DNA of 64,000 nt from Proales similis. Lineage: Eukaryota > Rotifera > Eurotatoria > Ploima > Proalidae. Below the pieces are notes generated by a model that was not told the origin of the DNA, searched no databases, and was given only the letters and a program-made list of their open reading frames with translations. The stretch spans positions 868,001 to 932,000 of the forward strand of contig JAGVRJ010000005.1 in assembly GCA_019059635.1 (NCBI GenBank). Direction: 5' to 3'. Of this stretch, positions 34,620 to 47,899 are shown one piece after another (the stretch's first letter is position 1; every line of letters begins with the position of its first letter). Both the position numbers and the translations under genes were made by a program.

Positions 34620-37600
34620 TTATTTTGACGAGTTTCATTCAGCAGAAGCGAGTGCGGTTGCAAGTCGAGGCAACAGTAAACCAAAAGCAAGACTGTGAAC
34701 GCAATAACATGCCGGTAAACTCGTTCCGTCTTTTCTCTTTACTTGAATGGCTCTAAAGAGGCGAGAAACATGAATATTTGAGAGTTTTGCGCTAATTTCC
34801 GCCTTCCAAGACCAGTGCATTTGGAGCGAATTTTCAATATTCAACACAAACGCAGCGCCACTCAAACAGACGCTGATTTAATAAACGACTTGTTAGTGCT
34901 TCGCTGATCGTTTATTGTTCGAATCGATTGCGCAAGAAGAAGTTAGTGCGCGCGTACGAACAAAAATGAAAATTAGAAATTGAAGAGCCGTTGATGAAGA
35001 GGACGAGGAGGCGAAGCGAGTTGGTGGAACGATCGAGTCGTGTAATAAATGAGCGATAAGCGTCTAGGAATGGAAAGCTTATGGGACCAATCGATGAGAA
35101 GCCGTCAACCAGCTTCTTGATTGAGACCATTTTCAGACCAGTGTTGATGTGACTCATAATATTTGCTTTGGCTCATTTGTGTCTTTAGAGACTGGATGGC
35201 GTCAATTTAGATAATCGGGCGGCGGAAGGCCGAATGAATCTCCTCTTTTTTTCTGGGCTCAATCATCGCCACACGCTCAGATTGATTGACTCGCACTTTG
35301 TTTTACTTCCTTATTTAAAGAGCGCAGCAGCTGGCGCGTCCACACAGAGCTAGCAATCAGCGTTTGCTCCGGCTAGTCGGCCGGCCGACTTGCTGCCAAG
35401 CGGATGAAAAAATCAAGTTCATGCAAACAGAAATTAGAAGCGCAAGAAGGAAGAGGGAAGATAGGCAGGGCATCTCTTGCACACCCACGTTCACAGGCGC
35501 GTATGCACGCGCCGCAAACAGACAAATGCTGTGAGTCGGCATCTCTAGTTAATTAAATTTGATGCCTCATGCCTTCGGGGGTCTATTGAGTTTAAAACGC
35601 GATCAGCTCAATTCGAGCGTGTGCCGTTCGCCTTCATTCTCCTGTCGAGTAGTTTGCCGTCTTGCTCTCTTACTCGCTGCTCTGACTAGATCAAAATAAA
35701 TGCCAAACGATTAAAGCGCACTTGCGAGCTGAAATGAAATCAATCAGAGCTGGCAGCGATCGCTGATGACTCAAACTTGATCAACACAAATACAGGGGCA
35801 TGGTGACCACCTCTTCGGCTAAGTGGACAAATGAACTGAATGATTTATGATGTCGTCTGCGCGCGATGGATGTCTTCCTGGTGGACGCATGGCAGGGGCG
35901 AGCAGCTGCGTATGACGTTGAGTGAATTACAATTGTCGCCGGCTAGATTTGGACTTGAAACATGGCCACTTGAGCCGGTCAATTAGGCGCTTTCGAACGA
36001 AAATAGCCGCGACTCGCATGTAAATTGGCACGCTTGCATGAATAGCATCGCTGAGCGACCGCCATCATCGTCGTCGTCGTCGTCAATTCTCAACTCTACT
36101 TGCTGCTATTTCTTTTTGAGTCTGCTGCTTCTGCTGCTGTTGTTACTGCGGCTCGCAGCAATGCGGCCGATTTGAATTGAAACGCGAACAATATGAACTT
36201 TGGATGCAATTAATAAACGAGCAGACTGCGTCTAACATATTTGCTGATCGTAAATTGAATTAAATGCCTGACAATCATTCAAGTTAATATAAATGCCAGC
36301 GAGTGTTTTTTATTGCCGATATAGATCGGACTTGAACAGGCAATCAGCTTGCGAGTCATCACATTCTCTATGAAGCCTATCCGGCTGGCGCCTCAGATTA
36401 CAACAAAGAAAGCGAGATAGAGCCTCAAAGGGTGAGTGTGTGTGTGTGAGAGAGAGAGATGCAGAATTAAAGCCAGCTACACTAATATTGAGTAGAGCCA
36501 AATGGCGAGAGGGCGTCTTTGCCGAGAAATCGGTGCTGAGCAACTACCTGATGCAGAAAAAAAGTGAAATTTTCACGCGACCGCAATATGACCAGACGTT
36601 CTGTGCATGTGGTTTGAATTTGGGCAGCGATGCGAATCGTCTCGTTCACGCTATTTGACTTCAGCCTGCCAGAGGAGGAGGAGGAGGAGAAGAAGAAGAG
36701 TGATTGGGAGGAAAGAAAACTTTCGGTCTGCGAGTCAAATGGCCCGAAAGCTGCAGAAACTTGAGCTCCGGATATTTTGCGCTTTGTGTGTGCAAAGCAT
36801 GAGGTGCAGACGATCGGAACCGATCGGACGGGAGCCGATTGGCAAAGCAAGCGAGAATTATAATTTAAACCTGCCGCCCCTCCTACAAATGTTCACTTGA
36901 TTGCTCTCCGAATGAGTGCAATGAGTGCAAAACAAAAATAAAAACACGACGATTTGGTCGCCGGCGTCTAATCGATAACTGAGAGCCTAACAAGTCAAAG
37001 AGTGACCATTGCCGGCCTGAAATTCTAAACAAGAAGCGTCAACGCTCGAGTTGTTGGCACGGATGCGTTCTGCTTCTCTGTGTGTGGGCTCGCTGCTATA
37101 GACTGGCTCTTGTCCGCTAATCTCAATTGGCAGACACGTTCTAATGCACGGGCCAATAAAAAAAAAATAAAAACTCGAGAACAAGAAGAAAATGAGTGGC
37201 TCAATAAGTTGCGATTGTCGAGGTTACAGAATTCATGTCATTAGAGTCGAACGTGTGCAATCGACTGCACAAATAGACACCAAATGAGCGTTTTATACTT
37301 TGATGCCGTTCGGATGCAGGGGAATTAGACGACGACGACGTGTGCATCATTGAAAGTTTGACCGATTTTGCCCAGGAAATGAAGAGCTAGACACACACAC
37401 ATGGCATCAAAAAGTCAAATATTTGCTTTTTTCCTTCTTGCAAACGTTAGTTAGATAATATTAAAGGCCCCGAGACTCATCAAACCGGAGTCCGGAGAGT
37501 AAAGCAAAATTTGCCGCTAAATTATTGATGAGAAGTCACTGGATTGCAATTAGCAAATTGAACTTGAGCTCTCGTGAGCAAACGATTAAAACAAGCGACA

Positions 37601-39101
37601 AGCGGTTATTTAACATGAACGACGAGCGAGCATCATGCGATTGTGTGAATCAATGAGCTGGCGCATCGTCGTCATACTCATGATGACTCATCATGGATCA
37701 TGAAGGCATCAGCAGCTGCTTAGGCGATGAGGCCTCAATTGACTATTTTTGTCGCTTATTTTGCGCACTGATGAACGCATTTCTTATCACGGACACGCTT
37801 TTCTTCGTTCTGATGATTCTGTGTGTCGAAATCGAATTTTTAATCAAGGTGCAGACAATTTTGATTAAACGCTTTGGCGCACGCTCATTCTGCTGGCTCA
37901 TTCGTCGAACGGCTTGATTGCTTGCTTTCTGGCTTTGCCCACGTTTCATGATATTCTCTAATTATTGTTCCTCGTTTTTTTTTTTCAACTCAATTTCATT
38001 CGGCCGAAATTATTCAGAACGGGATAATCGACGGCATAAAGCGCAAATAAAAAATTCATTATCAGCATGAAACGAGGAAAGAAAATGAAATGAAACTGCC
38101 ACAAAAAAATGTAAAAGAGCACTATTGAGCATGAAGCGTGCCGTCGTCCCTCTACCTCTTTTCTTCTGTCCCTCTCTTTCTGTTTTAGTCTTAATTGTGG
38201 TGTCTTGCCTCTCCTCTAAATTCTTCTTGTCTCTCTGCAATCGCCTCTCTCTCTCTCTCCCTGTTAGTCTGTGTGTTCAGGCCGTTTTTTTTTACGAGGC
38301 ATTAAGTTAATGGTGATTTCGTTGACAAACAAGGAGTGTTCTTGTCGCAACAATTGCCACACACAAGCACGTTTGATTAAATTGCGAACAACGTCAACGA
38401 CGACGACCATGGTGAAGCAGAGTTGTAATAATTCAAAGTGAATGAGTCTCATGTGATGTAGGCACATTCTGCGTTTCACGGCAGTTCATATCCGCCAGGC
38501 AAATATTAAAAGGAATATTCCTCTCGCATAAAGTAGCGTGAAAGACTCGAACCTCAGGGGTAATGGCTTGAACCTCAGGAAGCCACGTCCAGTCCTCTAA
38601 TAATCAAAACCCTGCCTTGACGTAATTCTCGAGTAAACAGACCCGTGCATGCGCGCTTGCCGATCCTCTCTGTCTTTAGCTTTTCCGCCTCATTCGCGCT
38701 ATTTTATTTTGAAGCAATCGTACTAATTTAAGTAGCCAAAAACAAGCAACGCAAGCGTCAAAGCAGCTCTAATTAGTCGCTTTATGAACCAAAGCGAGCT
38801 GAAGTAGAAAAAAAATCTTCCCCCGTCATTCTAACAAGCCTGTTGGTAGTTTTTGACGGATTCGAAATAAGATTACGTTTTTTTGGTTAAAAAGTTATTA
38901 ATCAAATTAGCGTCAAACAAGTTCGAAAACCAAATTGACCTATGTAATCTGTTTTAGGCTCGGTTTGTTTCTTTTTTTTGATCGGGTGTTTATTCTTTGT
39001 GAAACAAAAAGTGTCAAAAAGGCGAAGAATAGAAGATTTTCAGATGAATTGGTGGGTCCAAAAAGTTAATTTTGGACCTAGTTGCGTTTTTTTAAAAATA
39101 A

Positions 39102-39464
39102 AGAAGGCTTGTTCTGAGCGAACCAACGAATGAAATAGAAACTGAATTGAAGAAGCTCGAACGAAAGGGAAAAGGCCAAGATTGTTTCTTTGTTGGTTTA
39201 CTCAAGTCGGAAAGGAACAGGCGTAATACTATTGATCAGATTTCGAAGAATGAGGTGAAGGTTTTAGTTTTGAAAGATGTTTTTCAGAAAAGTAAGAACA
39301 ATCATCGAAATTGATGACGGTTGTCATGCACGGTCAAGGAATTAGTCGGACACGCGGATAAAAGTGGCCACATTCGAAGAGGCGGAAAGCAAACATTTAG
39401 ACGTGTATGGGCAAATAAACATCCAAAAGAGCCACCGGTTCGAGGACGGGTTATGTTCAACTTG
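39102..39464 (+). pseudogene. Possible decayed coding sequence
   Basis: One reading frame is open from 39102 to 39464 except for two adjacent TGA codons at 39312-39317. Both halves look protein-like: charged and Lys-rich in the first (ETELKKLERKGKGQDCFFVG) and basic in the second (GHIRRGGKQTFRRVWANKHP). There is no start context, splice support or family I can name. It may be a chance frame or an old gene or element fragment. Confidence 0.2.
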
Positions 39465-40470
39465 TAGATTTGCAGAATGCATCTCGTGATAAGCGGCAAA
39501 TAAAGACCAACAATAAACCGGACTCAAACTAGGGACGAAGAAGCTCGTCTACGAATTCTGACGCTTTGCGCATCTCACAGTACGAAATTCACGAAGCTTA
39601 CTCTACTAAACGATTTGGCATGAGTCGAGTAATGAGTTTCCATTTCGGAGATAAGAGAGACCAGCAAAAACCGGGATGCACTAAGCTGGAGCTGCGATCG
39701 GCAACCATTTGGCCATCCATCCTGTCATCATCGGGCAGACAACTTGACTCTTGGCAGGAATTCAGAGCAGCAAAAAGAAACTAGTCCACTCCAGCAATCT
39801 TTCGTTATTTATTGAAATCTTAATTTGCTTACGAACTCGATGAGCTTTCTGTGTGTGCATGTATGTACAAGTTAGCAATATTGAATATAATTGGAAGCCG
39901 ACCGGCTATTAGATAGTGTGAGCACAGACAGGAGATAGCGTTCTCTCGACTCGAACCGGATGGCGACACCTTCGTTTGCATGTGTGATTCGATTTTTTTT
40001 TGCTATTTCATAAATATTGAGTAAATAGAATAGAGCAGCTATGATATAAGTAGGCGGTATAGGTTTTGTGCAAGTGCCGATAGACTTGGTTAAATAACAA
40101 ATAGTAAATCCGAAATTCCTTGACCAGGTGCTAAGGTGTTGTGGTGAAAAGAATTGGTCTAACGAATTGCAAGTTACAAATAGGAAAAAAAAGGTGACCC
40201 GACGAAGGAAAATCAAGAATAGAATAAAAGAAGAAGAAAGTCCATAGATAGAAGAAAAGATTGAATAGTTAAGCCAAGGTGAGGGCAGCATTAGGACCGA
40301 GAAATAAAGAAGCAAGACGAACTTTAGAGCTTTTTGAGTGAAGAAAAAGGAAATATTAGACGAGTAGAACGGAAACGATCATCTCATTCAGTTAGTTGCA
40401 TGATGCCAGGCTCGTTTGCCGCTTTCTCTCGGCCTATTTCTTTTCGCTTGTGAAATGGCTTGCGTTAGAG

Positions 40471-40494
40471 TGAGTGTGTGTGTGTGTGTGTGTG
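40471..40494 (+). repeat. TG dinucleotide repeat
   Basis: Nearly pure TG run downstream of the PP1 subunit gene. Confidence 0.8.
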
Positions 40495-40699
40495 CGATTC
40501 GAATAAACAGACTATGCTCTGGGGAGCATGATAGGCAGATGGGCGAGGCGAGATTATGGACGAGGAAAAGTGGAGTGACTTGGAGTGAGCTGGCGATTGT
40601 TGTGAGGGGATGTCTTTCATTTGGCCCAACCTGTCACCCAGCAGAAGGTGTGCGTTGTTGAAGCGTTGGTTTTTCTCGCGAAAAATTCAAGACTTTGGC

Positions 40700-42562
40700 T
40701 CAATAGTAGATGCCCGTGTAGTTTGTGTCTGGGACTAGGTTCATGCTTCCATAGCCTCTGCGTCCATTTCTTTCTAATCGAAATGAATTGGACGACTGTC
40801 TAGAATGGCCTGGCTTGGACGACTTGTTTCGCTGGTCGAACGGCTTAAGTCGTTCTATTTCAATGACATATTGCAGAATTTCATAGTTCTTTCCTTGATT
40901 GCTGTCCCAGTATTGTTGTCGGTTACCGGGTGGACCGCTCTCGAAGCATATGCAGAACTGAATAGTTGAAGTGCTTGTCTTGGTTTCGTTTGAGCTTTGA
41001 CAGTTGTCGGGCTGTTTGGGCAGTTGCAGTTCAAAGCGGAACGTGTCGAACTCACGATGATTCGGCTGGTATTGGTGCATGTTGCCGTAGAACGAAGCCG
41101 AGAACATGTTGCTACCGGCCGAAAGCGGCGATCCGCTTGTAAAAAACTCGCACGGAACGTAGCGGGCAGGATGATCCTCGTGAGTTTTCCAATTGTCAAA
41201 AGTGCATCGCACGAACACGTTCTTGTGAAAATCCAAATTTTTCACCTTAATTGAACCGTCAATCTTGAAATTGTTGAGCACAACGTTCTCAAGCGAGACG
41301 TTGTTTGTGTCTAGTTGTCGTTTAAATTTTGAATAATCAGCGGCCGGCTGAGCGAAATTGAGCGTATAGACCGCGATCGAACCGTGAAGTTGGCTTGAGT
41401 CTTTGGTGCAGTCAAGTGACGATACACCGTAGCCATTTTCGACGTCGTTTAATGATTGCGAGCGAGCGTAGATGGGGAACCCGTTCTGTTCTGTTGGACT
41501 GGAGCTTTCAAACTCGCGTCGCAAAAAGTAATGCACAATTTTGGAGGTCAGCTTGGGTGGGCAATTGCTGGGCTCGCTCATCACTCGCACAGTGTGGAGC
41601 TCCTTGCCGGAAGCATCAGCGAACGAGACGCGCTTCTTACTCGACGTGCTGCTCACCGTCTCCATGAGCGAGCTTGCACTGCTAGTTGAAAGGTCAAACA
41701 ATGAAGATGAACTAGCGTGCGTTGGGTGCTCGGGGAGCGGCGAGGCGATCGGAGAAGAGGTTGCGTTTAGTTGTTCGACCGAAAAGTCCGGCTCGCTTAA
41801 GCAGAGCTTGAGTGGCTCCCGAGGCCGAGCGCGAATTTTCAGGCAGCTTTTCTTTGGCAGCAGACATTCGACCTCTCGATCGTTGTTGATGGACAGATCT
41901 TCGGCCAGATCAAAGTGAGCAGAGCCAGACAGAGTTACATCGTTGTCGAGGTTGATCGTGGACGCGAGATCGGAGCTGGTTTGATTCTCGTTTTGACTTG
42001 AGCTCGAGTCAAGTCCACTGCTGCAGCCGCTGCTACTGGTCACACTCGGCAACATGGAGTCGTCCACTGACGGACTGACGTTTGAGTCCTCAATAATACT
42101 ATCGGTAATGGTTGCATCCGCATTTTCACATTCAGAGGCCTTTTCTGCAGCTTGTTTTATGTTCGTCGACGGCAGATCGTTGTTGTTGGCATCACTGGTC
42201 CGCAATTCTGCACTCAACTCCTTATTCAGGCGCGAGTTGTGGTGAGCTAGTGCGGACGGCTTGGGCTCGTATTGCATGAGATTTAAAAAGTGCTCGGAGA
42301 CACTCATTTGGGCGTATTTATAAGTCAAGTAGAGCTTGCTGTTGGTACTCAGCTGTTCGAAACTTCGATTGAGCAGTGAGCCGGTCTCGGGGCAGTTTGG
42401 ATCGCTTGAACCACTCCAGCTCCAGCTGTTGTGCAATTTCTGTTGTTGTTCAACTAGTGACGGCCAGCTTAGCTCGCGATTTTCCTGATTGAGCATGATC
42501 TTGAGCGGAAGAGATGACGAACGCGTATTCTTGTAGCCTAAATAGTTTTGGTTCTTAAGCAT
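40700..42562 (-). CDS. Glycogen-targeting regulatory subunit of protein phosphatase 1 (PPP1R3 type), intronless
   Basis: Scaffold that brings PP1 to glycogen to dephosphorylate glycogen synthase and phosphorylase. One exon, ATG at 42562, about 620 aa. The long N-terminal half is Ser/Asn-rich and disordered. Near residue 310 is KKRVSFADASGKEL, the PP1-docking RVxF motif in the form typical of PPP1R3. The C-terminal CBM21 carbohydrate-binding domain is visible: VKNLDFHKNVFVRCTFDNWK, FRFELQLP and IQFCICFES followed by QQYWDSNQGKNYEI (the WDNN-type glycogen motif). It is longer than vertebrate PPP1R3B/C/D (about 285-320 aa). A 3' splice acceptor-like CATTCTAG precedes the ATG by about 60 nt, so a non-coding first exon may exist upstream. 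The subtype cannot be chosen. Confidence 0.93.
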   Translation of the reverse strand: MLKNQNYLGYKNTRSSSLPLKIMLNQENRELSWPSLVEQQQKLHNSWSWSGSSDPNCPETGSLLNRSFEQLSTNSKLYLTYKYAQMSVSEHFLNLMQYEPKPSALAHHNSRLNKELSAELRTSDANNNDLPSTNIKQAAEKASECENADATITDSIIEDSNVSPSVDDSMLPSVTSSSGCSSGLDSSSSQNENQTSSDLASTINLDNDVTLSGSAHFDLAEDLSINNDREVECLLPKKSCLKIRARPREPLKLCLSEPDFSVEQLNATSSPIASPLPEHPTHASSSSLFDLSTSSASSLMETVSSTSSKKRVSFADASGKELHTVRVMSEPSNCPPKLTSKIVHYFLRREFESSSPTEQNGFPIYARSQSLNDVENGYGVSSLDCTKDSSQLHGSIAVYTLNFAQPAADYSKFKRQLDTNNVSLENVVLNNFKIDGSIKVKNLDFHKNVFVRCTFDNWKTHEDHPARYVPCEFFTSGSPLSAGSNMFSASFYGNMHQYQPNHREFDTFRFELQLPKQPDNCQSSNETKTSTSTIQFCICFESGPPGNRQQYWDSNQGKNYEILQYVIEIERLKPFDQRNKSSKPGHSRQSSNSFRLERNGRRGYGSMNLVPDTNYTGIYY

Positions 42563-45516
42563 AGCGGCCACACTGCTCCTGCCAACTGAGTTATGCGGAT
42601 GCCCACAACAAGCTCTCAACTAGAATGCTATTCTAAACACAAAAGTGAGTTTAGTGAGTCTAATGTTTGGCGTGAGTCGCGAGCTATTTATAATGGAGAT
42701 GTAAATGTTCGACGGCTGGGAGCGGACTTTTTAAGAGGAGCGAGATTAGAGACGGTGGGAGGAGTCACATTGATTACTTAACCTGGAACGTGTAGCTGCC
42801 ACACGAGAGAGAGAGAGAGAGAAAGACTGGGCCATGATTCGCGTGCATGAAAGAGCCATGGCAGTTTAGGTTATGGACGGTCTGAAATCAGTCGTGTTCT
42901 CGTTGGTTAGTTTTGGGTTTCTTTCGAAGAAAGAAGGCTTTTGTTATAAAAACTGAAATGTGAAGAATAAGCGCGTATATAGTGGGAGATAACGCGCACG
43001 ACTCCAGGGCACTCGTCGAAGAGGGGAGGAGGTGGTGCGAGATGATGATCAGCCATTCAGCGAGTGATCATCAGAAGGCAGACAGGCTTAACCAAACGAA
43101 CGCACGCTAACCAGGCAGCCGATTCGTGAACTAAACCAATAATTTATGCTAATTTACTGCTGAAGCAAAGCGAGCGAATGAGAGAACCAACGCTGAGTAT
43201 GACAACACACAACACACACACACACACACAATGCGAGCATGCGGCCGCCGAATGATTCTTCAAGTATCTAAGTAAGCTTGGCATCTGTTCGCCATGTTGC
43301 CGATTGTCTGGCGCACGCGTGTTGACCATCTCTAAATGACCATGGGATTCACTTCACTTGATTCGGGACAATTGAAGACCACAAAGTAAATTGAATCAAA
43401 AGAAATTGTGAGATAGGATGTGCAACTGGCGCACGGACAGTTTGTGCGTGTGGCGCCGCCCAGGCACTAAATAGGCAGCAGGAAAAGCGCCGCTTTAAAA
43501 ATGAATCCCGCTCGCAATCTCTCTGTCTGAAATAAATGCCCAGCTCCAAGTGACCTGAACTCACGAGTTCATCATGAGCTGAAGAGGCCACAGAGAGCTC
43601 GCGTCGACACGCTCTCATCCCAAAGTTCAACATGCGCTCACAACTCACGATTGAATGGGCCGAGGTTTACTTGCCAAAACTCAGAAAGGCAGAGAGAAGA
43701 GAGAGAGTTAAATAAACACTATGGCTTTTCAAACGTAAATACTGAGGCGGTAAATCCACATGCAACAGCCTGTGCTCAGAAGGCTAAATGACCAAAATAG
43801 AAGAGGCCAAGTGAAGCGGGCGCTTGTAAAGGTCAAATTAGGTCATTGACTCTTTATACCAGCGCTGAATTAGAGCAAGCGCTAATTTTGATTGCTCACT
43901 ACTCGTTTGTTAGGTCGCACGCTCATAGAGCCCTTTCTAATTGCGTCTACATTGCAATTGTTGTTCACCAGTCGCTATTTGCCTCAAGTGAGTTTGAAAA
44001 GAGAGAAATAATAGCGTTCACTAAAAGCGCCCGTCGCTGCAGCGATCGCAGAAGCTTCAGCTCGAGCATCAAACTAATCATAGCCGATGTAAAATTGCCA
44101 CAAAGCCTCTCTCTCTCTCTCTCTCGTGATTGACACAAGCTAGCTCGCGTTAAGAAAATACAAAAAAAATCTAAATCGAGAAACTCTCGGTGATCGAAAG
44201 TTTTTAAATCACACACACACACAGAGAATGAAGTAAAGAAGCAGAGAACAAGAGCGAGAGGATCAAGCAAGAACGACAGAGAGAGAGAGAGAGAGAGAAA
44301 TCGGAAAGTTGAATTACTCCAAATGAGGAAGGAGACAATGCGAAATAGTGTGCGTGCGTGTGGCCGTAGCGTATGGTTAATGCAAGGTCGCAGCTTACAA
44401 CCATGATGATGATGGTGATCGTCATCGGCTCAGTGTTAAAATTCATGTGCGATGCGATTATTTGACGCTTTTTCAAATGCATTTCATTTGTTCGTATGCA
44501 CGAATCGAGCTCATCCATGCGAGAAATATGTCATTTTCTCTCTTGCTCCTAAGGTTTTCATGTTTTCGCTTTTAGACTTTTTTGCTCTTGCTTATTATTT
44601 GCTGTGCTCTTTCGTTTTAAATTTCCTTAATCCTTGTTTCAGTATCTTCTTCTCGTACGCTCTTTATTGAATTTGACAAAAAAAACTTGAACGAAAAAGA
44701 AAAGGCTAAAAATAGATTCCGATTGAACAGAAAACAAATGGTCCAGGCTAGAAAACAATTTCAAAACAAAAGATGAGAACTGACTGAACAAAAGACAGCG
44801 AAAGAGAAGAGAAAAAAAAAAGAATTTAGTCAAGTCTCTGTTTTAACGAATGTGTGCTTTTGACGGGGGTTGTTAAGTTAATGGGCTGCAAGAGCATGTC
44901 ACAAGAGGTGAACAGGCAACAACCATCAACGCAACTAACCTAATCACAACGAGTTGAAAGTCTTCGCTTAATTTGGCAGCAAATCGAAATTCGTGAATAA
45001 AATCGGAAAAAAATGTGAGAAAGAAGGAGCGGCAAATAACAATTGAAATGATTTGCAAGCTGGGCGCATTCTTAGATGTATGAAAATGCATATTGAAGCC
45101 GAGAATGAGACAGCGAGAGAAAGAATGAACCAAAGCGGGAGGAGAGTGAGCTTGAGTAAGAAATCAAAAGTGAAACGAGAAAGCGGAAATCGAGTTGCAT
45201 TACGACGACGATTATTGAAATGCAATGAGCGGAGACGAGTGGGCATTAGCATTGTGCCGGAATAGTTTTGTTTTCGGCTTGTATGCATCGTGTCGAGCAA
45301 ATCATCAAATATTCATTGGGACGATTGAATGAATGAACTGGCCAACGACGAATGAACGAAGCGTTCGGCCCGAGTCACTAATCCATGGCGATTAAATTAC
45401 TGAGCCACATCATTGAATGAATGCGTAAATGATAAGAAACGTGTCTATTTCTTCTTCATTTTTCGCCATTTTCTTGCTCTCCTCCCTCCGCGTCTTTGTT
45501 TTCCTCGTCGTCCTCA

Positions 45517-45547
<31 letters not shown>

Positions 45548-45877
45548 GGTCCGTCCCTGTTTCTTCACATTTTTGGCTCGCTTTATCTCTTTGCTTTATT
45601 ATTAAGATCTTCAGCGCTCTTTTCAGGCTTCGCCTTGCAGATTAGATTATAGATTGTGCATGCTTCAATTAATGTCCATTTATTCACCTATTTTATCGCA
45701 ATTGTCATTTTTCCACTGTCAAATTCACCATCTCCTCGGCTTCGGCTGGCTCGTTACGCCCGGACGCTTTGCGGCTCGCTGTGGCCGACAAAGACGGCGC
45801 GTCGCTCCGCTGCTTCGTTGTCGATAGTTTCTTAAATTATGGTTGTCACCCTCCAATCACCATTTGCCTTATCAAAC
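42563..45877. repeat. 3.3-kb gene-poor region rich in microsatellites
   Basis: Contains GA (about 42804-42824), CA (about 43209-43230), CT (about 44108-44127), GA (about 44278-44300) and TCG (about 45514-45548) repeats, and TTTATT near 45676 that could serve as the Kv4 poly(A) signal on the minus strand. No gene supported. Confidence 0.5.
45514..45548. repeat. (TCG)n trinucleotide repeat
   Basis: About ten tandem TCG units (CGA on the minus strand), roughly 330 nt downstream of the Kv4 stop. Not in a coding exon I can support. Confidence 0.85.

Positions 45878-47899
<2,022 letters not shown>

Larger units (their letters stand above)
34620..40699. other. 6-kb gene-poor region
   Basis: The longest stretch without a recognisable gene. 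It contains TG/GA-rich sequence near 36432-36460, CGT triplets near 36066-36083 and ACG triplets near 37328, and a coding-like stretch at 39102-39464 described separately. No tRNA, rRNA or snRNA was recognised. It could hold regulatory DNA for the ZP gene, the PP1 subunit or Kv4, but the sequence alone does not show this. Confidence 0.45.

Noticed and set aside
38540-38600. Sequence resembling a reversed tRNA B box (GACTCGAACC)
   Set aside because: The flanks do not pair as a T-arm or acceptor stem and no A box lies at the right distance.
39312-39317. TGA codons as selenocysteine
   Set aside because: Two adjacent in-frame TGA codons, no SECIS-like hairpin recognised and no selenoprotein family match; decay or chance is simpler.
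43846-45652. Several open frames of 70-110 codons on both strands downstream of Kv4
   Set aside because: They run through simple repeats, are low complexity (Ser/Arg/Leu runs) and lack splice context or any family resemblance.
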